In this document: one piece after another, positions 1 to 6,562 of the stretch
How positions within the stretch are numbered: the first letter of the stretch is position 1
Layout: each line of letters starts with the position of its first letter
Source of the DNA: an uncultured bacterium
Lineage (GTDB): Bacteria; Bacillota_A; Clostridia; Lachnospirales; Lachnospiraceae
Direction of reading: 5' to 3'
Assembly: GCA_905215045.1 (NCBI GenBank)
Contig: CAJMOO010000064.1
Span: forward strand, 1 to 10,296
Length of the DNA: 10,296 nucleotides
Position numbers and translations under genes: made by a program
Notes under the pieces: model-generated
Seen by the model: the letters and a program-made list of their open reading frames with translations, nothing else
Told to the model about the DNA's origin: nothing
Databases searched by the model: none

Positions 1-649
1 GAATTGTTCCATTTCCCTGTAATCCCATACCAAGAACTTCTGTTAAACAGTTCATGGAGTTTGCTGTGTACATACCTGAGCATGATCCACATGTTGGGCA
101 TGTTTTATTCTCAAATTCATCTAATTCTTCTTTTGAAATCTTACCTGCTGCATAAGATCCAACAGCTTCAAACATGCTTGATAAGCTTGTCTTGCATCCT
201 TTTACACGTCCCGCAAGCATTGGTCCGCCGCTGACGAACACTGTAGGTACATTGACACGTGCAGCTGCCATTAACAGTCCTGGTACGTTCTTATCACAGT
301 TTGGAACCATAACTAAAGCATCAAACTGATGTGCTAATGCCATACATTCTGTAGAATCAGCGATCAGATCTCTTGTTACCAGAGAATATTTCATTCCGAC
401 ATGTCCCATTGCGATACCATCACATACAGCGATTGCTGGGAATACAACTGGTGTTCCACCAGCCATGGCAACTCCAAGTTTGACTGCATCTACGATCTTA
501 TCAATATTCATATGCCCTGGTACGATCTCGTTATAGGAACTAACGATTCCGACTAATGGCTTTCTCATCTCTTCTTTTGTGAATCCTAATGCGTTAAATA
601 ACGATCTCTGAGGGGCGAATGCTTCTCCCTCTGTAAATGTATTACTCAT
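1..649 (-). CDS. ilvD: Dihydroxy-acid dehydratase (5' part, cut by the window's left edge)
   Basis: Only the first 216 codons are inside the window; the remainder lies to the left. The enzyme dehydrates 2,3-dihydroxy-isovalerate and 2,3-dihydroxy-3-methylvalerate to the 2-keto acids that precede valine, leucine and isoleucine, using a cytoplasmic Fe-S cluster and Mg2+. Visible family motifs are EIVPGH near residue 41, VCDGIAMGH near 75, NCDKNVPG with Cys118, Asp119 and Lys120, FVSGGPM near 138, and CPTCGSCSG near 184. The first site reads PGH rather than the PC of the plant-type enzymes, as in E. coli IlvD. The start at 649 is supported by an AGGAGG eight bases upstream and by [11 protein letters not shown] aligning at the usual depth. 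It lies 66 bases downstream of leuB, in the same pathway. Identification is firm; cluster type cannot be read from sequence. Confidence 0.97.
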   Translation of the reverse strand, partial: MSNTFTEGEAFAPQRSLFNALGFTKEEMRKPLVGIVSSYNEIVPGHMNIDKIVDAVKLGVAMAGGTPVVFPAIAVCDGIAMGHVGMKYSLVTRDLIADSTECMALAHQFDALVMVPNCDKNVPGLLMAAARVNVPTVFVSGGPMLAGRVKGCKTSLSSMFEAVGSYAAGKISKEELDEFENKTCPTCGSCSGMYTANSMNCLTEVLGMGLQGNGTI

Positions 650-666
650 AAAACTAACCTCCTAGT

Positions 667-694
667 ATAATATACCTTCTTCTATCTATGACAA
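667..694 (-). promoter_or_regulatory. Possible internal promoter in front of ilvD
   Basis: On the minus strand TTGTCA (694-689) is followed after 16 bases by TATTAT (672-667), a fair match to a sigma-A promoter in the leuB-ilvD gap. The -10 lies within a small palindrome, GTATA-T-TATAC. Transcription would start just before the ilvD ribosome binding site, giving a very short leader. The gap is AT-rich and chance matches are common, so ilvD may equally be transcribed only from upstream. Confidence 0.3.
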
Positions 695-715
695 TTCTTT
701 ATCGATTGACAATGA

Positions 716-1801
716 TTATTTGATCTTATCGATGATCAGCTGTCCCATTTCTTTACATCCGACTTTCTTCATTCCATCAGACATGATATCAACCGTTCTG
801 TATCCATCTGCTAAGACTGCTTTGACTGCTGCTTCAATTGCATCTGCTTCTTTGTCAAGATCAAAAGAGTAACGAAGCATCATAGCTGCAGAAAGGATTG
901 TTGCGATTGGGTTTGCGATATCCTGTCCTGCGATATCTGGAGCTGATCCGTGGCTTGGCTCATATAATCCAAACTTACCTTCTGCAAGACTTGCAGATGA
1001 TAACATTCCGATAGATCCTGTGATCATACTTGCTTCATCAGATAAGATATCTCCAAACATGTTCTCTGTTAAGATCACATCAAACTGACGTGGATTGTTT
1101 ACTAACTGCATTGCACAGTTGTCAACTAACATATGTTCATATGTAACGTCTTCATAATCTTTGGCTACTTCTTCTACGACTGCTCTCCATAATCTGGAAG
1201 AATCAAGTACGTTTGCTTTATCAACACTGATCACGTGTTTGTTACGTTTTCTTGCGATATCAAATGCTTTGATCGCGATTCTTCTAATCTCGTTTTCATT
1301 GTAAGATAATGTATCAACAGCTGTTCTTACACCATCAACTTCTTCTGTATGTCTTTCTCCAAAGTAAAGACCACCTGTTAATTCTCTCATGATGACCATG
1401 TCAAATCCATCACCGATCACTTCGTCACGAAGCGGACATGCTTTCTTTAATTCATCATATAAGTATGCTGGTCTGATATTGGCAAATAATCCAAGGGATT
1501 TACGAAGTTTTAATAAACCTGCCTCTGGTCTTAACTGTGCTGGAAGTTTGTACCATGGAGATGTACTTGTGTTTCCTCCGATAGATCCCATTAATACTGC
1601 GTCACTTTTCTTAGCAATCTCTAAAGCTTCTTCTGTTAATGGCTCTCCGTGAACATCAATGGATGCTCCACCCATTAAAATCTGTGTGTAAGAAAATGTG
1701 TGTCCGTATTTCTCACCTACAGCGTCTAAAACTCTCATTGCTTCTGTGACGATCTCTGGTCCGATTCCATCACCTTTGATGACTGCTAAATTACAATTCA
1801 T
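716..1801 (-). CDS. leuB: 3-isopropylmalate dehydrogenase
   Basis: This 361-residue protein has the normal length for LeuB, the NAD+-dependent cytoplasmic enzyme that oxidises and decarboxylates 3-isopropylmalate to 2-ketoisocaproate in leucine synthesis. Motifs in order are KGDGIGPE at 9-16, [13 protein letters not shown] at 99-111, [11 protein letters not shown] at 139-149, VDKANVL at 193-199, [12 protein letters not shown] at 226-237, [13 protein letters not shown] at 246-258 and [12 protein letters not shown] at 281-292. Expected substrate and metal ligands are Arg100, Arg110, Arg139, Tyr146, Lys195, Asp227, Asp251 and Asp255. The LRKxLxLxANxRP loop favours LeuB over isocitrate or tartrate dehydrogenase. 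GAGGAAG just upstream supports the start at 1801. It lies between azlD and ilvD on the same strand. leuA, leuC and leuD are not in the window. Confidence 0.97.
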   Translation of the reverse strand: MNCNLAVIKGDGIGPEIVTEAMRVLDAVGEKYGHTFSYTQILMGGASIDVHGEPLTEEALEIAKKSDAVLMGSIGGNTSTSPWYKLPAQLRPEAGLLKLRKSLGLFANIRPAYLYDELKKACPLRDEVIGDGFDMVIMRELTGGLYFGERHTEEVDGVRTAVDTLSYNENEIRRIAIKAFDIARKRNKHVISVDKANVLDSSRLWRAVVEEVAKDYEDVTYEHMLVDNCAMQLVNNPRQFDVILTENMFGDILSDEASMITGSIGMLSSASLAEGKFGLYEPSHGSAPDIAGQDIANPIATILSAAMMLRYSFDLDKEADAIEAAVKAVLADGYRTVDIMSDGMKKVGCKEMGQLIIDKIK

Positions 1802-1836
1802 ATCTTCTTCCTCATTTCTTCTTGGTATTACTTATG

Positions 1837-1856
1837 TCTGTCAATGAATTGGCAGA
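1837..1856. repeat. Near-perfect 20-base palindrome between azlD and leuB
   Basis: The sequence TCTGTCAAT-GA-ATTGGCAGA pairs eight of nine positions around a two-base centre. It starts just past the azlD stop codon and about 35 bases before leuB in the reading direction. It could be a small DNA operator or a weak RNA stem between the cistrons. There is no T-tract, so it is not an intrinsic terminator. Chance occurrence is possible. Confidence 0.35.
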
Positions 1857-1862
1857 TTTCAT

Positions 1863-2174
1863 TTACCCTAAAACTACTAATGCGATAAACGCTCCGATAC
1901 AGCTTGCACATGCAACTGTAACAATATTTTTTTCATTATATGCAAAAATCATCGCAATTGCAAATCCAATTGTCGATGCGATCAAATTTCCTGTCGCATA
2001 AAACACTGCCGGCATGATCATAGCTGCCAGTACAGCGTATGGAACATAATATAAAAATGATCTGAAAAATCGATTCTCTATCTTCTTCTGTATTGCAACC
2101 AGTGGGATGACTCGTATTAGATATGTAGAAACTGCTGTGACTGCAATGTAGATCAATAATCTGCTAAGCTTCAT
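1863..2174 (-). CDS. azlD: AzlD-family small subunit of branched-chain amino acid exporter
   Basis: This 103-residue, very hydrophobic protein has about four likely membrane segments (near residues 5-25, 39-60, 62-80 and 85-102). The N-terminal TYLIRVIPL motif is typical of AzlD. AzlD works with AzlC in the LIV-E exporter family, which moves branched-chain amino acids and their analogues out of the cell. Its start overlaps the end of azlC by 11 bases, and a GGAGGAG six bases upstream, within azlC, supports the ATG at 2174; the overlap suggests translational coupling. leuB follows after 61 bases. The family call is firm. The exported substrate is inferred from the family and from the neighbouring biosynthetic genes. 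Confidence 0.9.
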   Translation of the reverse strand: MKLSRLLIYIAVTAVSTYLIRVIPLVAIQKKIENRFFRSFLYYVPYAVLAAMIMPAVFYATGNLIASTIGFAIAMIFAYNEKNIVTVACASCIGAFIALVVLG

Positions 2175-2880
2175 GAGTCTCCTCCTCTTCTACTGGGAAT
2201 AAAACTGCTCCAAGTGTTGCTGCGATCAGTGTACAAATGATGATCACAAAACCACTGGATACAAATGATAATGCTTTAATGTATTTAAATAACAAACTGA
2301 TGATCATAGATATAATGATCACGATCGTTATATGCTTATCGTGTCTTGCCGGTGGAATAATGATTCCGATCAACATTCCATAAATTGCAAGTCCCAATGC
2401 ATTCCTCAAGATCAATGGCAATAATGTATTGGCTGTTGCTCCTAAAAGAGTTCCTATCGTCCAGCTGATCCAAGGAATTGACATCAATGCATAAAAATAC
2501 TTTGGCGTAATCTCTTTTCTCCCAGCACAGGATACTGCGAAGATCTCATCCGTTACCATAAATGCCATCGAAAGCCGGTTCCAAATCGTTGACTTCTCAC
2601 TTAACTTCTGTCCGATCGCGATTGACATGATCGAATATCTTAAATTTATAATGATCTGCGATAAGACTAATTCTACCAAAGATCCTCCTGCTGTCATCGT
2701 GATGATCGCTGCAAACTGTCCTGCGGAGGTTACGCAGGTTGCAGAGATCAATGTAAGCGCCCATACCGGAATACCTTTGGATGCTCCTGAAATTCCAAAT
2801 GCAAAAGACACTGCAACATATGCAAGTCCAATTGGAATTCCATCAATCAATCCTCTTCGAAATTCATTGTCTGATTTCAT
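2164..2880 (-). CDS. azlC: AzlC-family large subunit of branched-chain amino acid exporter
   Basis: This 238-residue polytopic membrane protein belongs to the AzlC family. The N-terminal stretch has the family pattern: FRRGLIDGIPIGLAYVAVSF around residues 7-26, FGISGASKGIP near 28-38, and a TSAGQFA motif near 51-57 (SAQFA in many homologues). Further hydrophobic helices follow near 130-185 and 190-230. It should form the export channel for branched-chain amino acids with AzlD, at the cytoplasmic membrane. The start at 2880 has AGGAG six bases upstream. It is the first gene of the minus-strand block azlC-azlD-leuB-ilvD, and its leader contains an inverted repeat (2906-2949). Position ahead of leuB and ilvD suggests overflow control of leucine and valine, which is inference. 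Confidence 0.93.
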   Translation of the reverse strand: MKSDNEFRRGLIDGIPIGLAYVAVSFAFGISGASKGIPVWALTLISATCVTSAGQFAAIITMTAGGSLVELVLSQIIINLRYSIMSIAIGQKLSEKSTIWNRLSMAFMVTDEIFAVSCAGRKEITPKYFYALMSIPWISWTIGTLLGATANTLLPLILRNALGLAIYGMLIGIIIPPARHDKHITIVIIISMIISLLFKYIKALSFVSSGFVIIICTLIAATLGAVLFPVEEEETHEA

Positions 2881-2905
2881 TATCTGCTCCTATAGTTCAA
2901 AATAA

Positions 2906-2949
2906 TTCGATTCCTGTAAAAATATAGAATATTTCTCCAAAAAATCGAA
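2906..2949 (-). promoter_or_regulatory. Nested inverted repeat in the azlC leader
   Basis: A 7-bp perfect outer repeat (2906-2912 with 2943-2949, TTCGATT/AATCGAA) encloses a 6-bp perfect inner repeat with a three-base loop (2920-2925 with 2929-2934, AAATAT/ATATTT). Read on the minus strand it lies 26-69 bases before the azlC start. A TATTAT that could serve as a -10 (minus strand, 2959-2954) lies just upstream but has no convincing -35. The structure could be an RNA stem in the leader or a DNA operator near the start of transcription. I recognise no known riboswitch or T-box here. Confidence 0.35.
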
Positions 2950-2994
2950 CTTATATAATAGGATACCACATTCTTAGACAGATTGGAAACTATT

Positions 2995-3034
2995 TTTCAA
3001 CGAAAACCGCATGAAATTGATGTTTTCGTTGAAA
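2995..3034. repeat. Perfect 13-bp inverted repeat in the divergent azlC/amidase promoter region
   Basis: The left arm (2995-3007) is TTTCAACGAAAAC and the right arm (3022-3034) is its exact reverse complement; the spacer is 14 bases. The last six bases of the right arm, TTGAAA, are the -35 box of the amidase promoter. By symmetry the left arm offers TTGAAA to the minus strand, although no good -10 follows there. No T-tract follows on either side, so it is not a terminator. A regulator operator is the simplest reading; an RNA hairpin upstream of azlC is the alternative. The regulator is not in the window. Confidence 0.6.
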
Positions 3035-3057
3035 TACATTCGAAAAAATATTATAAT
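3029..3057 (+). promoter_or_regulatory. Sigma-A-type promoter of the first amidase gene
   Basis: TTGAAA (3029-3034), a 17-base spacer and TATAAT (3052-3057) match the housekeeping consensus closely. Transcription would start near 3064, leaving a leader of about 33 bases with AGGGGA as ribosome binding site. The -35 is buried in the right arm of the 13-bp inverted repeat, so a protein bound there would compete with RNA polymerase. Confidence 0.7.
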
Positions 3058-3096
3058 CAGACTATGAAACTATTAATTTGAAAATAGGGGACACAT

Positions 3097-4524
3097 ATGT
3101 TAAAGAAAAAATTTATCTGTCTTGGATTATCCATGACAATGCTTTTTGCAAGCATTATAAACACACCTGCAGCTGTAACTGCCGGTCAATATTATAAAAT
3201 CAAATATACACATAATAAAAAAACAGTTACAAAACGTGCAATTGATGCAAGATATAATAATAAAGTGATCAAAACCAATATGCCTGGATATATCGAAGGT
3301 TCTACTTCTATGTATTCTGCTTACTGGATCTTCGGTCGTTGTTCATCTATCAACACAAAATATTCTTATTCATCAAAGACAAATAAGATCAACCTTACAC
3401 GCGGTTCACAAAAATTAGTTTTAACATTGAACAGCACAACTGCAACCATCAACGGAAAGAGAATCACTCTTCCATCCGCCCCAAGGAAAGTATATTATCC
3501 TGCACGTAAGAAGAACTATATTATGATCCCAGGAGACGCTGTTGCCAAGAATCTGCAATTAAATTATACATGGAATAACCGCCTGCTTTCAGGTCTTATT
3601 ACCCAAAAGGGATCAACAAGTGCTAAACCTGCCACTACAACAGCTTCCAATACAAGTACAACATCTACGACTCTTGGTTCAAAGACTAAGATCACAGCCT
3701 CTGCTTCTAATTATTCCATCAGAATCAAGAAGCCTTCCGGACTGTCAACTTCTGCTGTTACTTGTGTTGATGATTACTCAAACAAGCGCCTGAGAATCAT
3801 TGTTAACGGAAACTACAAGACTTTCTTTAGCACTTCCTCTAACAGATATGTTAAGGAATCGCTTACTTACAATGTTACTTACAGTGGAGGTAAAACATAT
3901 ATTGATCTTAAGACAAGTACGATCAAAGGATTCAGTATATCACAGACTTCTTCCTATATATATGTGAAGTATGCAGATCCAAAGAAGATGTTCTATCGTG
4001 TAGTCGTTGTTGATGCAGGTCATGGCGGAAGCGATTCCGGAGCTGTAGGAAACGGATATTATGAAAAGAATATGACCTTAAAGATCGTTCAGAGCATCAA
4101 GAGTAACTTTGACAAAAACTCTACATATAAAGTATATTACACAAGACTTTCAGATTGGTATCCAAGTCTTTCTTACCGTTATAAAATGGCAAATGAAGTG
4201 TCCGCAGATCGTTTTCTAAGCGTTCATATCAATTCAAGCGACTCTTCATCTTCCAAAGGAACCGAAACCTTATACAAAACTTATAAATCCTACGCACAGA
4301 CACTACAGTCTTCTGCTTTAACTGGAATGGGTTATGCATCAAACAGTTCCTATAATCGTGGATTAAAATACCGCTCTGATCTTGCAGTATTGAATGGTCC
4401 AAAGATGACAACTTCTCTTGTAGAACTTGGATTCATCTCAAATAAAACCGAAGCTAATCGTATCAATTCCAGAACATCAACGATTGGTTATAACTTATAT
4501 AAAGCGATTTGTAATTCATTCTAG
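3097..4524 (+). CDS. Secreted N-acetylmuramoyl-L-alanine amidase with N-terminal accessory domains (copy 1)
   Basis: This 475-residue protein has a signal peptide (residues 1 to about 29, likely cut after AVTA). Next is a domain resembling the copper amine oxidase N-terminal/stalk family (about 35-170), then a Ser/Thr-rich linker (about 172-203), a beta-rich AMIN-like domain (about 204-298) and a C-terminal Amidase_3 domain (about 302-475). The catalytic domain has DAGHGG with His309, EKNMTL with Glu323, SVHIN with His377 and VELGF with Glu443, the expected zinc ligands and catalytic glutamate. It should cut the amide bond between N-acetylmuramic acid and L-alanine in peptidoglycan, outside the membrane. 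It has its own promoter and terminator and is followed by a paralogue of the same layout. There is no LPXTG or SLH anchor; the N-terminal domains probably target the wall. The amidase call is firm; the accessory domain names rest on pattern only. Confidence 0.93.
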   Translation: MLKKKFICLGLSMTMLFASIINTPAAVTAGQYYKIKYTHNKKTVTKRAIDARYNNKVIKTNMPGYIEGSTSMYSAYWIFGRCSSINTKYSYSSKTNKINLTRGSQKLVLTLNSTTATINGKRITLPSAPRKVYYPARKKNYIMIPGDAVAKNLQLNYTWNNRLLSGLITQKGSTSAKPATTTASNTSTTSTTLGSKTKITASASNYSIRIKKPSGLSTSAVTCVDDYSNKRLRIIVNGNYKTFFSTSSNRYVKESLTYNVTYSGGKTYIDLKTSTIKGFSISQTSSYIYVKYADPKKMFYRVVVVDAGHGGSDSGAVGNGYYEKNMTLKIVQSIKSNFDKNSTYKVYYTRLSDWYPSLSYRYKMANEVSADRFLSVHINSSDSSSSKGTETLYKTYKSYAQTLQSSALTGMGYASNSSYNRGLKYRSDLAVLNGPKMTTSLVELGFISNKTEANRINSRTSTIGYNLYKAICNSF

Positions 4525-4550
4525 TCTTATAAATCCCAAAGTAGATTTCT

Positions 4551-4580
4551 AAAAGTCATATTGCAAAATATGACTTTTTT
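4551..4580 (+). terminator. Intrinsic terminator after the first amidase gene
   Basis: A 12-bp perfect stem (4551-4562 with 4567-4578, AAAAGTCATATT arm) with a GCAA loop ends in a run of T to 4580. It lies 27 bases past the stop codon and separates the two amidase transcripts. Confidence 0.85.
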
Positions 4581-4581
4581 C

Positions 4582-4610
4582 TTGCAATAATATTACGCAT
4601 ATGTTACAGT
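4582..4610 (+). promoter_or_regulatory. Promoter of the second amidase gene
   Basis: TTGCAA (4582-4587), 17 bases, then TACAGT (4605-4610) preceded by TG as an extended -10. The -35 starts at the end of the preceding terminator's T-tract. A start near 4617 would leave about 18 bases of leader holding the AGGAAG ribosome binding site. The -10 is not a strong match, hence moderate confidence. Confidence 0.5.
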
Positions 4611-4634
4611 TAATTACTGGAAAGGAAGATACAA

Positions 4635-6074
4635 ATGAAATTACAGAAATTTATTATCACAGCATTGTTATCAGTTTCAATTATCGGCACAGGAATACCT
4701 GCGAATGTCTCTGCATCATCATATGCTGTAACAAAACATACTTATACACTAAAAATCAATAAGAAAAAACAAAAGAAAAAAGCAGTCGGTGCTTCTTATA
4801 ATGGAAAATCCATCAAAACAAAAGCTCCCGGATACATGACTGGAAATACACAAATGCTTTCTGCATATTATGTATTCAAAAAGGGAATGGGTGTATCCTA
4901 TTCTTATTCCAAAAAAACCTGGAAAGTCACTTTAAAACGTGGTTCCAAAAAAATCGTCATGAAACGCGGCAGCAAATATGCTTATGTGAATGGAAAGAAA
5001 ACAAAGATGCCAACACCTGCACGTATGGTTTATTCTTATAATCAGAAAAAAGATGCCATCTATGTTCCTGGTTCTTTCTGCGCGAAACATCTTGGTTTAT
5101 CTTATTCTTGGAATAGTTCTTCTTATACAGAAGCTTTTAAGAGCAGTACCTCTTTAAAGGCTCCTGCAAACCAGAACACTTCAGCTGCTACAACAACTAC
5201 TACAGGCAAAACTTCCTATGTACAGCTTGCAAAACCTTCAGGTTTAAGCAGCAGTAATATTTCAAGCACTGATGATTACCATAATTACCGTCTGATCCTT
5301 AACATCAAAGGTAACTATAAATCATTCTATGAAAAATCATCAAACCATAAAGTTGTTAATGATTCTTCATTCAAATCCTACTCTGTATCATACTCTGGCG
5401 GATATACGAAAATCTATATCAAGCCACGCAGTAAAACGATCAAGGGATTCCGTGTAACTCAAACAAATTCCTATATCAGGGTTTATTATGCATCACCTAA
5501 ATCTATGTACAAACAGATTATTGTATTAGATGCAGGTCATGGTGGTAAAGACACCGGTGCTACAAATAAAAGCTATGTTGAAAAAAATATGACTTTAAAT
5601 ATTGTAAAAGCCGCAAAAAAATACTTTGATAAAGACCCAAGTATTAAAGTATATTACACTCGCTTGTCAGATACTTATCCAAGCTTAGCAGATCGTTCTG
5701 CTCTTGCAAACAATGTAGGAGCTGACAGATTCTACAGTGTACATATTAACTCTGCTGGTTCTTCTGCCACAGGAACAGAGACTCTGTATAATTCAAAAGG
5801 ATATAAATCAACTTCTGGACTGACAAGTTATAAATGGTCATCTACGATCCATCCTTATATCCGTTCTGCAACAGGATTTAAGAACCGCGGCCTTGTAGAC
5901 CGTACAGGATTATATGTTCTCCGCCACACAAAGACAGCTTCTACATTAACTGAGATTGGTTTTATCTCTAACAATAAAGAAGCAAAGTCAATGAAGGCTA
6001 ATTACTCAAAATACGGAAAAGCTGTCTATAACAGTACAAAAGCTTCTCTGAACAAAAACCCTGCAAAACGTTAG
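4635..6074 (+). CDS. Secreted N-acetylmuramoyl-L-alanine amidase with N-terminal accessory domains (copy 2)
   Basis: This 479-residue paralogue of the preceding gene has the same layout: a signal peptide (about 1-28, VSA then SSYA), a basic stalk-like domain (about 35-168), a short Thr-rich linker (about 172-193), an AMIN-like domain (about 195-291) and Amidase_3 (about 294-475). DAGHGG with His302, EKNMTL with Glu316, SVHIN with His370 and TEIGF with Glu440 supply the zinc-site residues and catalytic acid, so it should be an active peptidoglycan amidase outside the cell. The catalytic domains align over long shared blocks such as EKNMTL, KVYYTRLSD, YPSL, ADRF and GTETLY. The N-terminal half has drifted more and is markedly richer in lysine. 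It differs most between GTETLY and NRGL, the likely substrate-side region. It has its own promoter and terminator and converges on the yneA-like gene. Confidence 0.93.
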   Translation: MKLQKFIITALLSVSIIGTGIPANVSASSYAVTKHTYTLKINKKKQKKKAVGASYNGKSIKTKAPGYMTGNTQMLSAYYVFKKGMGVSYSYSKKTWKVTLKRGSKKIVMKRGSKYAYVNGKKTKMPTPARMVYSYNQKKDAIYVPGSFCAKHLGLSYSWNSSSYTEAFKSSTSLKAPANQNTSAATTTTTGKTSYVQLAKPSGLSSSNISSTDDYHNYRLILNIKGNYKSFYEKSSNHKVVNDSSFKSYSVSYSGGYTKIYIKPRSKTIKGFRVTQTNSYIRVYYASPKSMYKQIIVLDAGHGGKDTGATNKSYVEKNMTLNIVKAAKKYFDKDPSIKVYYTRLSDTYPSLADRSALANNVGADRFYSVHINSAGSSATGTETLYNSKGYKSTSGLTSYKWSSTIHPYIRSATGFKNRGLVDRTGLYVLRHTKTASTLTEIGFISNNKEAKSMKANYSKYGKAVYNSTKASLNKNPAKR

Positions 6075-6102
6075 TTTTGTACAATCATTATCTAAATATC
6101 AC

Positions 6103-6138
6103 AGACCATCCTTACTGATCGTAATGGATGGTCTTTTT
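6103..6138 (+). terminator. Intrinsic terminator after the second amidase gene
   Basis: A 9-bp perfect stem (6103-6111 with 6126-6134, AGACCATCC arm) extends inward by TTAC/GTAA with one bulged T and is followed by a T run to 6138. It stops plus-strand transcription just before the convergent gene at 6149-6454. There is no T run on the other side, so it should act mainly in one direction. Confidence 0.8.
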
Positions 6139-6148
6139 ATATCTCTTG

Positions 6149-6454
6149 TTACTTGACCGCTGTATAATATGGAATCACCAGATACATTCCATCCGTAATC
6201 TGCCCATCATAGATATGATTCGTCTCACATACTTCATCTATATAATCATCAACGGTATCATATTCTTCTCCCATATGTTCCTTGGCAATACTCCATAACG
6301 AATCGCCCTTCTTAACCTGAATACTTGTAAACTGCTTTTCTCTTGTTCCCTGTGCTTCTATTGTAGGAGTCTTCATAAATAATACATGGAATGCCATAAA
6401 TAATACTCCCAAAAGAACTATTACAAAACACCATCTTCTTTTCTTACTTATCAT
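6149..6454 (-). CDS. yneA: YneA-like SOS-induced cell division suppressor (LysM, single membrane segment)
   Basis: This 101-residue protein has a basic N-terminus (KKRR), one membrane segment at about 8-27 and an outward-facing LysM domain at about 45-96, with VKKGDSLWSIAKEH near 47-60 and a YLVIPYY end. This size and layout, plus divergence from lexA across SOS boxes, match Bacillus subtilis YneA, which delays septum formation during DNA damage from outside the membrane. The start at 6454 has AGGAGG eight bases upstream. A consensus promoter (6498-6526) carries a SOS box in its spacer, and another box overlaps the predicted transcription start. LysM proteins diverge fast, so assignment rests mainly on context. 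No division-blocking activity can be read from the sequence itself. Confidence 0.85.
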   Translation of the reverse strand: MISKKRRWCFVIVLLGVLFMAFHVLFMKTPTIEAQGTREKQFTSIQVKKGDSLWSIAKEHMGEEYDTVDDYIDEVCETNHIYDGQITDGMYLVIPYYTAVK

Positions 6455-6477
6455 AATGTATTCCTCCTCTTATTTAT

Positions 6478-6491
6478 CGAACGTTTGTTTT
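6478..6491. promoter_or_regulatory. SOS (LexA) box 1
   Basis: CGAACGTTTGTTTT matches the Gram-positive consensus CGAAC-N4-GTTYG at all but the last base. It overlaps the predicted yneA transcription start, so bound LexA would block that promoter. Confidence 0.7.
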
Positions 6492-6497
6492 GCTTTT

Positions 6498-6526
6498 ATT
6501 ATAATTCTCGAACATCTGTTTGTCAA
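6498..6526 (-). promoter_or_regulatory. Promoter of the yneA-like gene
   Basis: On the minus strand TTGACA (6526-6521), a 17-base spacer and TATAAT (6503-6498) match the sigma-A consensus at every position. A promoter this strong needs tight repression, and SOS box 2 lies almost wholly within its spacer. Confidence 0.85.
6509..6522. promoter_or_regulatory. SOS (LexA) box 2, perfect consensus
   Basis: CGAACATCTGTTTG fits CGAAC-N4-GTTYG exactly. It lies between the -35 and -10 boxes of the yneA promoter and overlaps two bases of the -35. Confidence 0.88.
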
Positions 6527-6534
6527 GGTTTTTT

Positions 6535-6548
6535 CGAAACTTTGTTCG
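6535..6548. promoter_or_regulatory. SOS (LexA) box 3
   Basis: CGAAACTTTGTTCG matches the consensus with one change (A for C at position 5). It sits upstream of both promoters and is directly abutted by box 4, so two LexA dimers would bind side by side, 14 bases centre to centre. Confidence 0.75.
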
Positions 6549-6562
6549 AGAACACTTGTTTC
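6549..6562. promoter_or_regulatory. SOS (LexA) box 4
   Basis: AGAACACTTGTTTC keeps the GAAC-N4-GTTT core with changed outer bases. It covers the -35 of the lexA promoter, which fits autoregulation by a weaker site. Confidence 0.6.

Noticed and set aside
4..234. Plus-strand 76-codon open frame
   Set aside because: It lies antisense to ilvD, which has clear family motifs in the other strand; no ribosome binding site and no recognisable product.
1389..1652. Plus-strand 87-codon open frame
   Set aside because: Antisense to the conserved core of leuB; a by-product of its codon use.
2627..2905. Plus-strand 92-codon open frame running into the intergenic region
   Set aside because: Mostly antisense to azlC with no family resemblance or start signal.
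2918..2936. CodY box in the azlC leader
   Set aside because: The AAATAT-AGA-ATATTT palindrome shares only about half of the AATTTTCWGAAAATT positions, too few to claim in AT-rich DNA.
2943..2956. SOS box near azlC (CGAAC at 2946-2950)
   Set aside because: The second half-site GTTYG is absent after the four-base spacer, so this is not a LexA site; I saw no other SOS box near the amidase genes.
2995..3034. Terminator reading of the 13-bp inverted repeat
   Set aside because: Neither side has a T-tract and the 14-base spacer is long for a terminator loop; it also overlaps a promoter -35.
2881..3096. T-box riboswitch in front of azlC
   Set aside because: The region is short and I find no T-box consensus (AGGGTGGNACCGCG-like) on the minus strand and no terminator hairpin with a T run.
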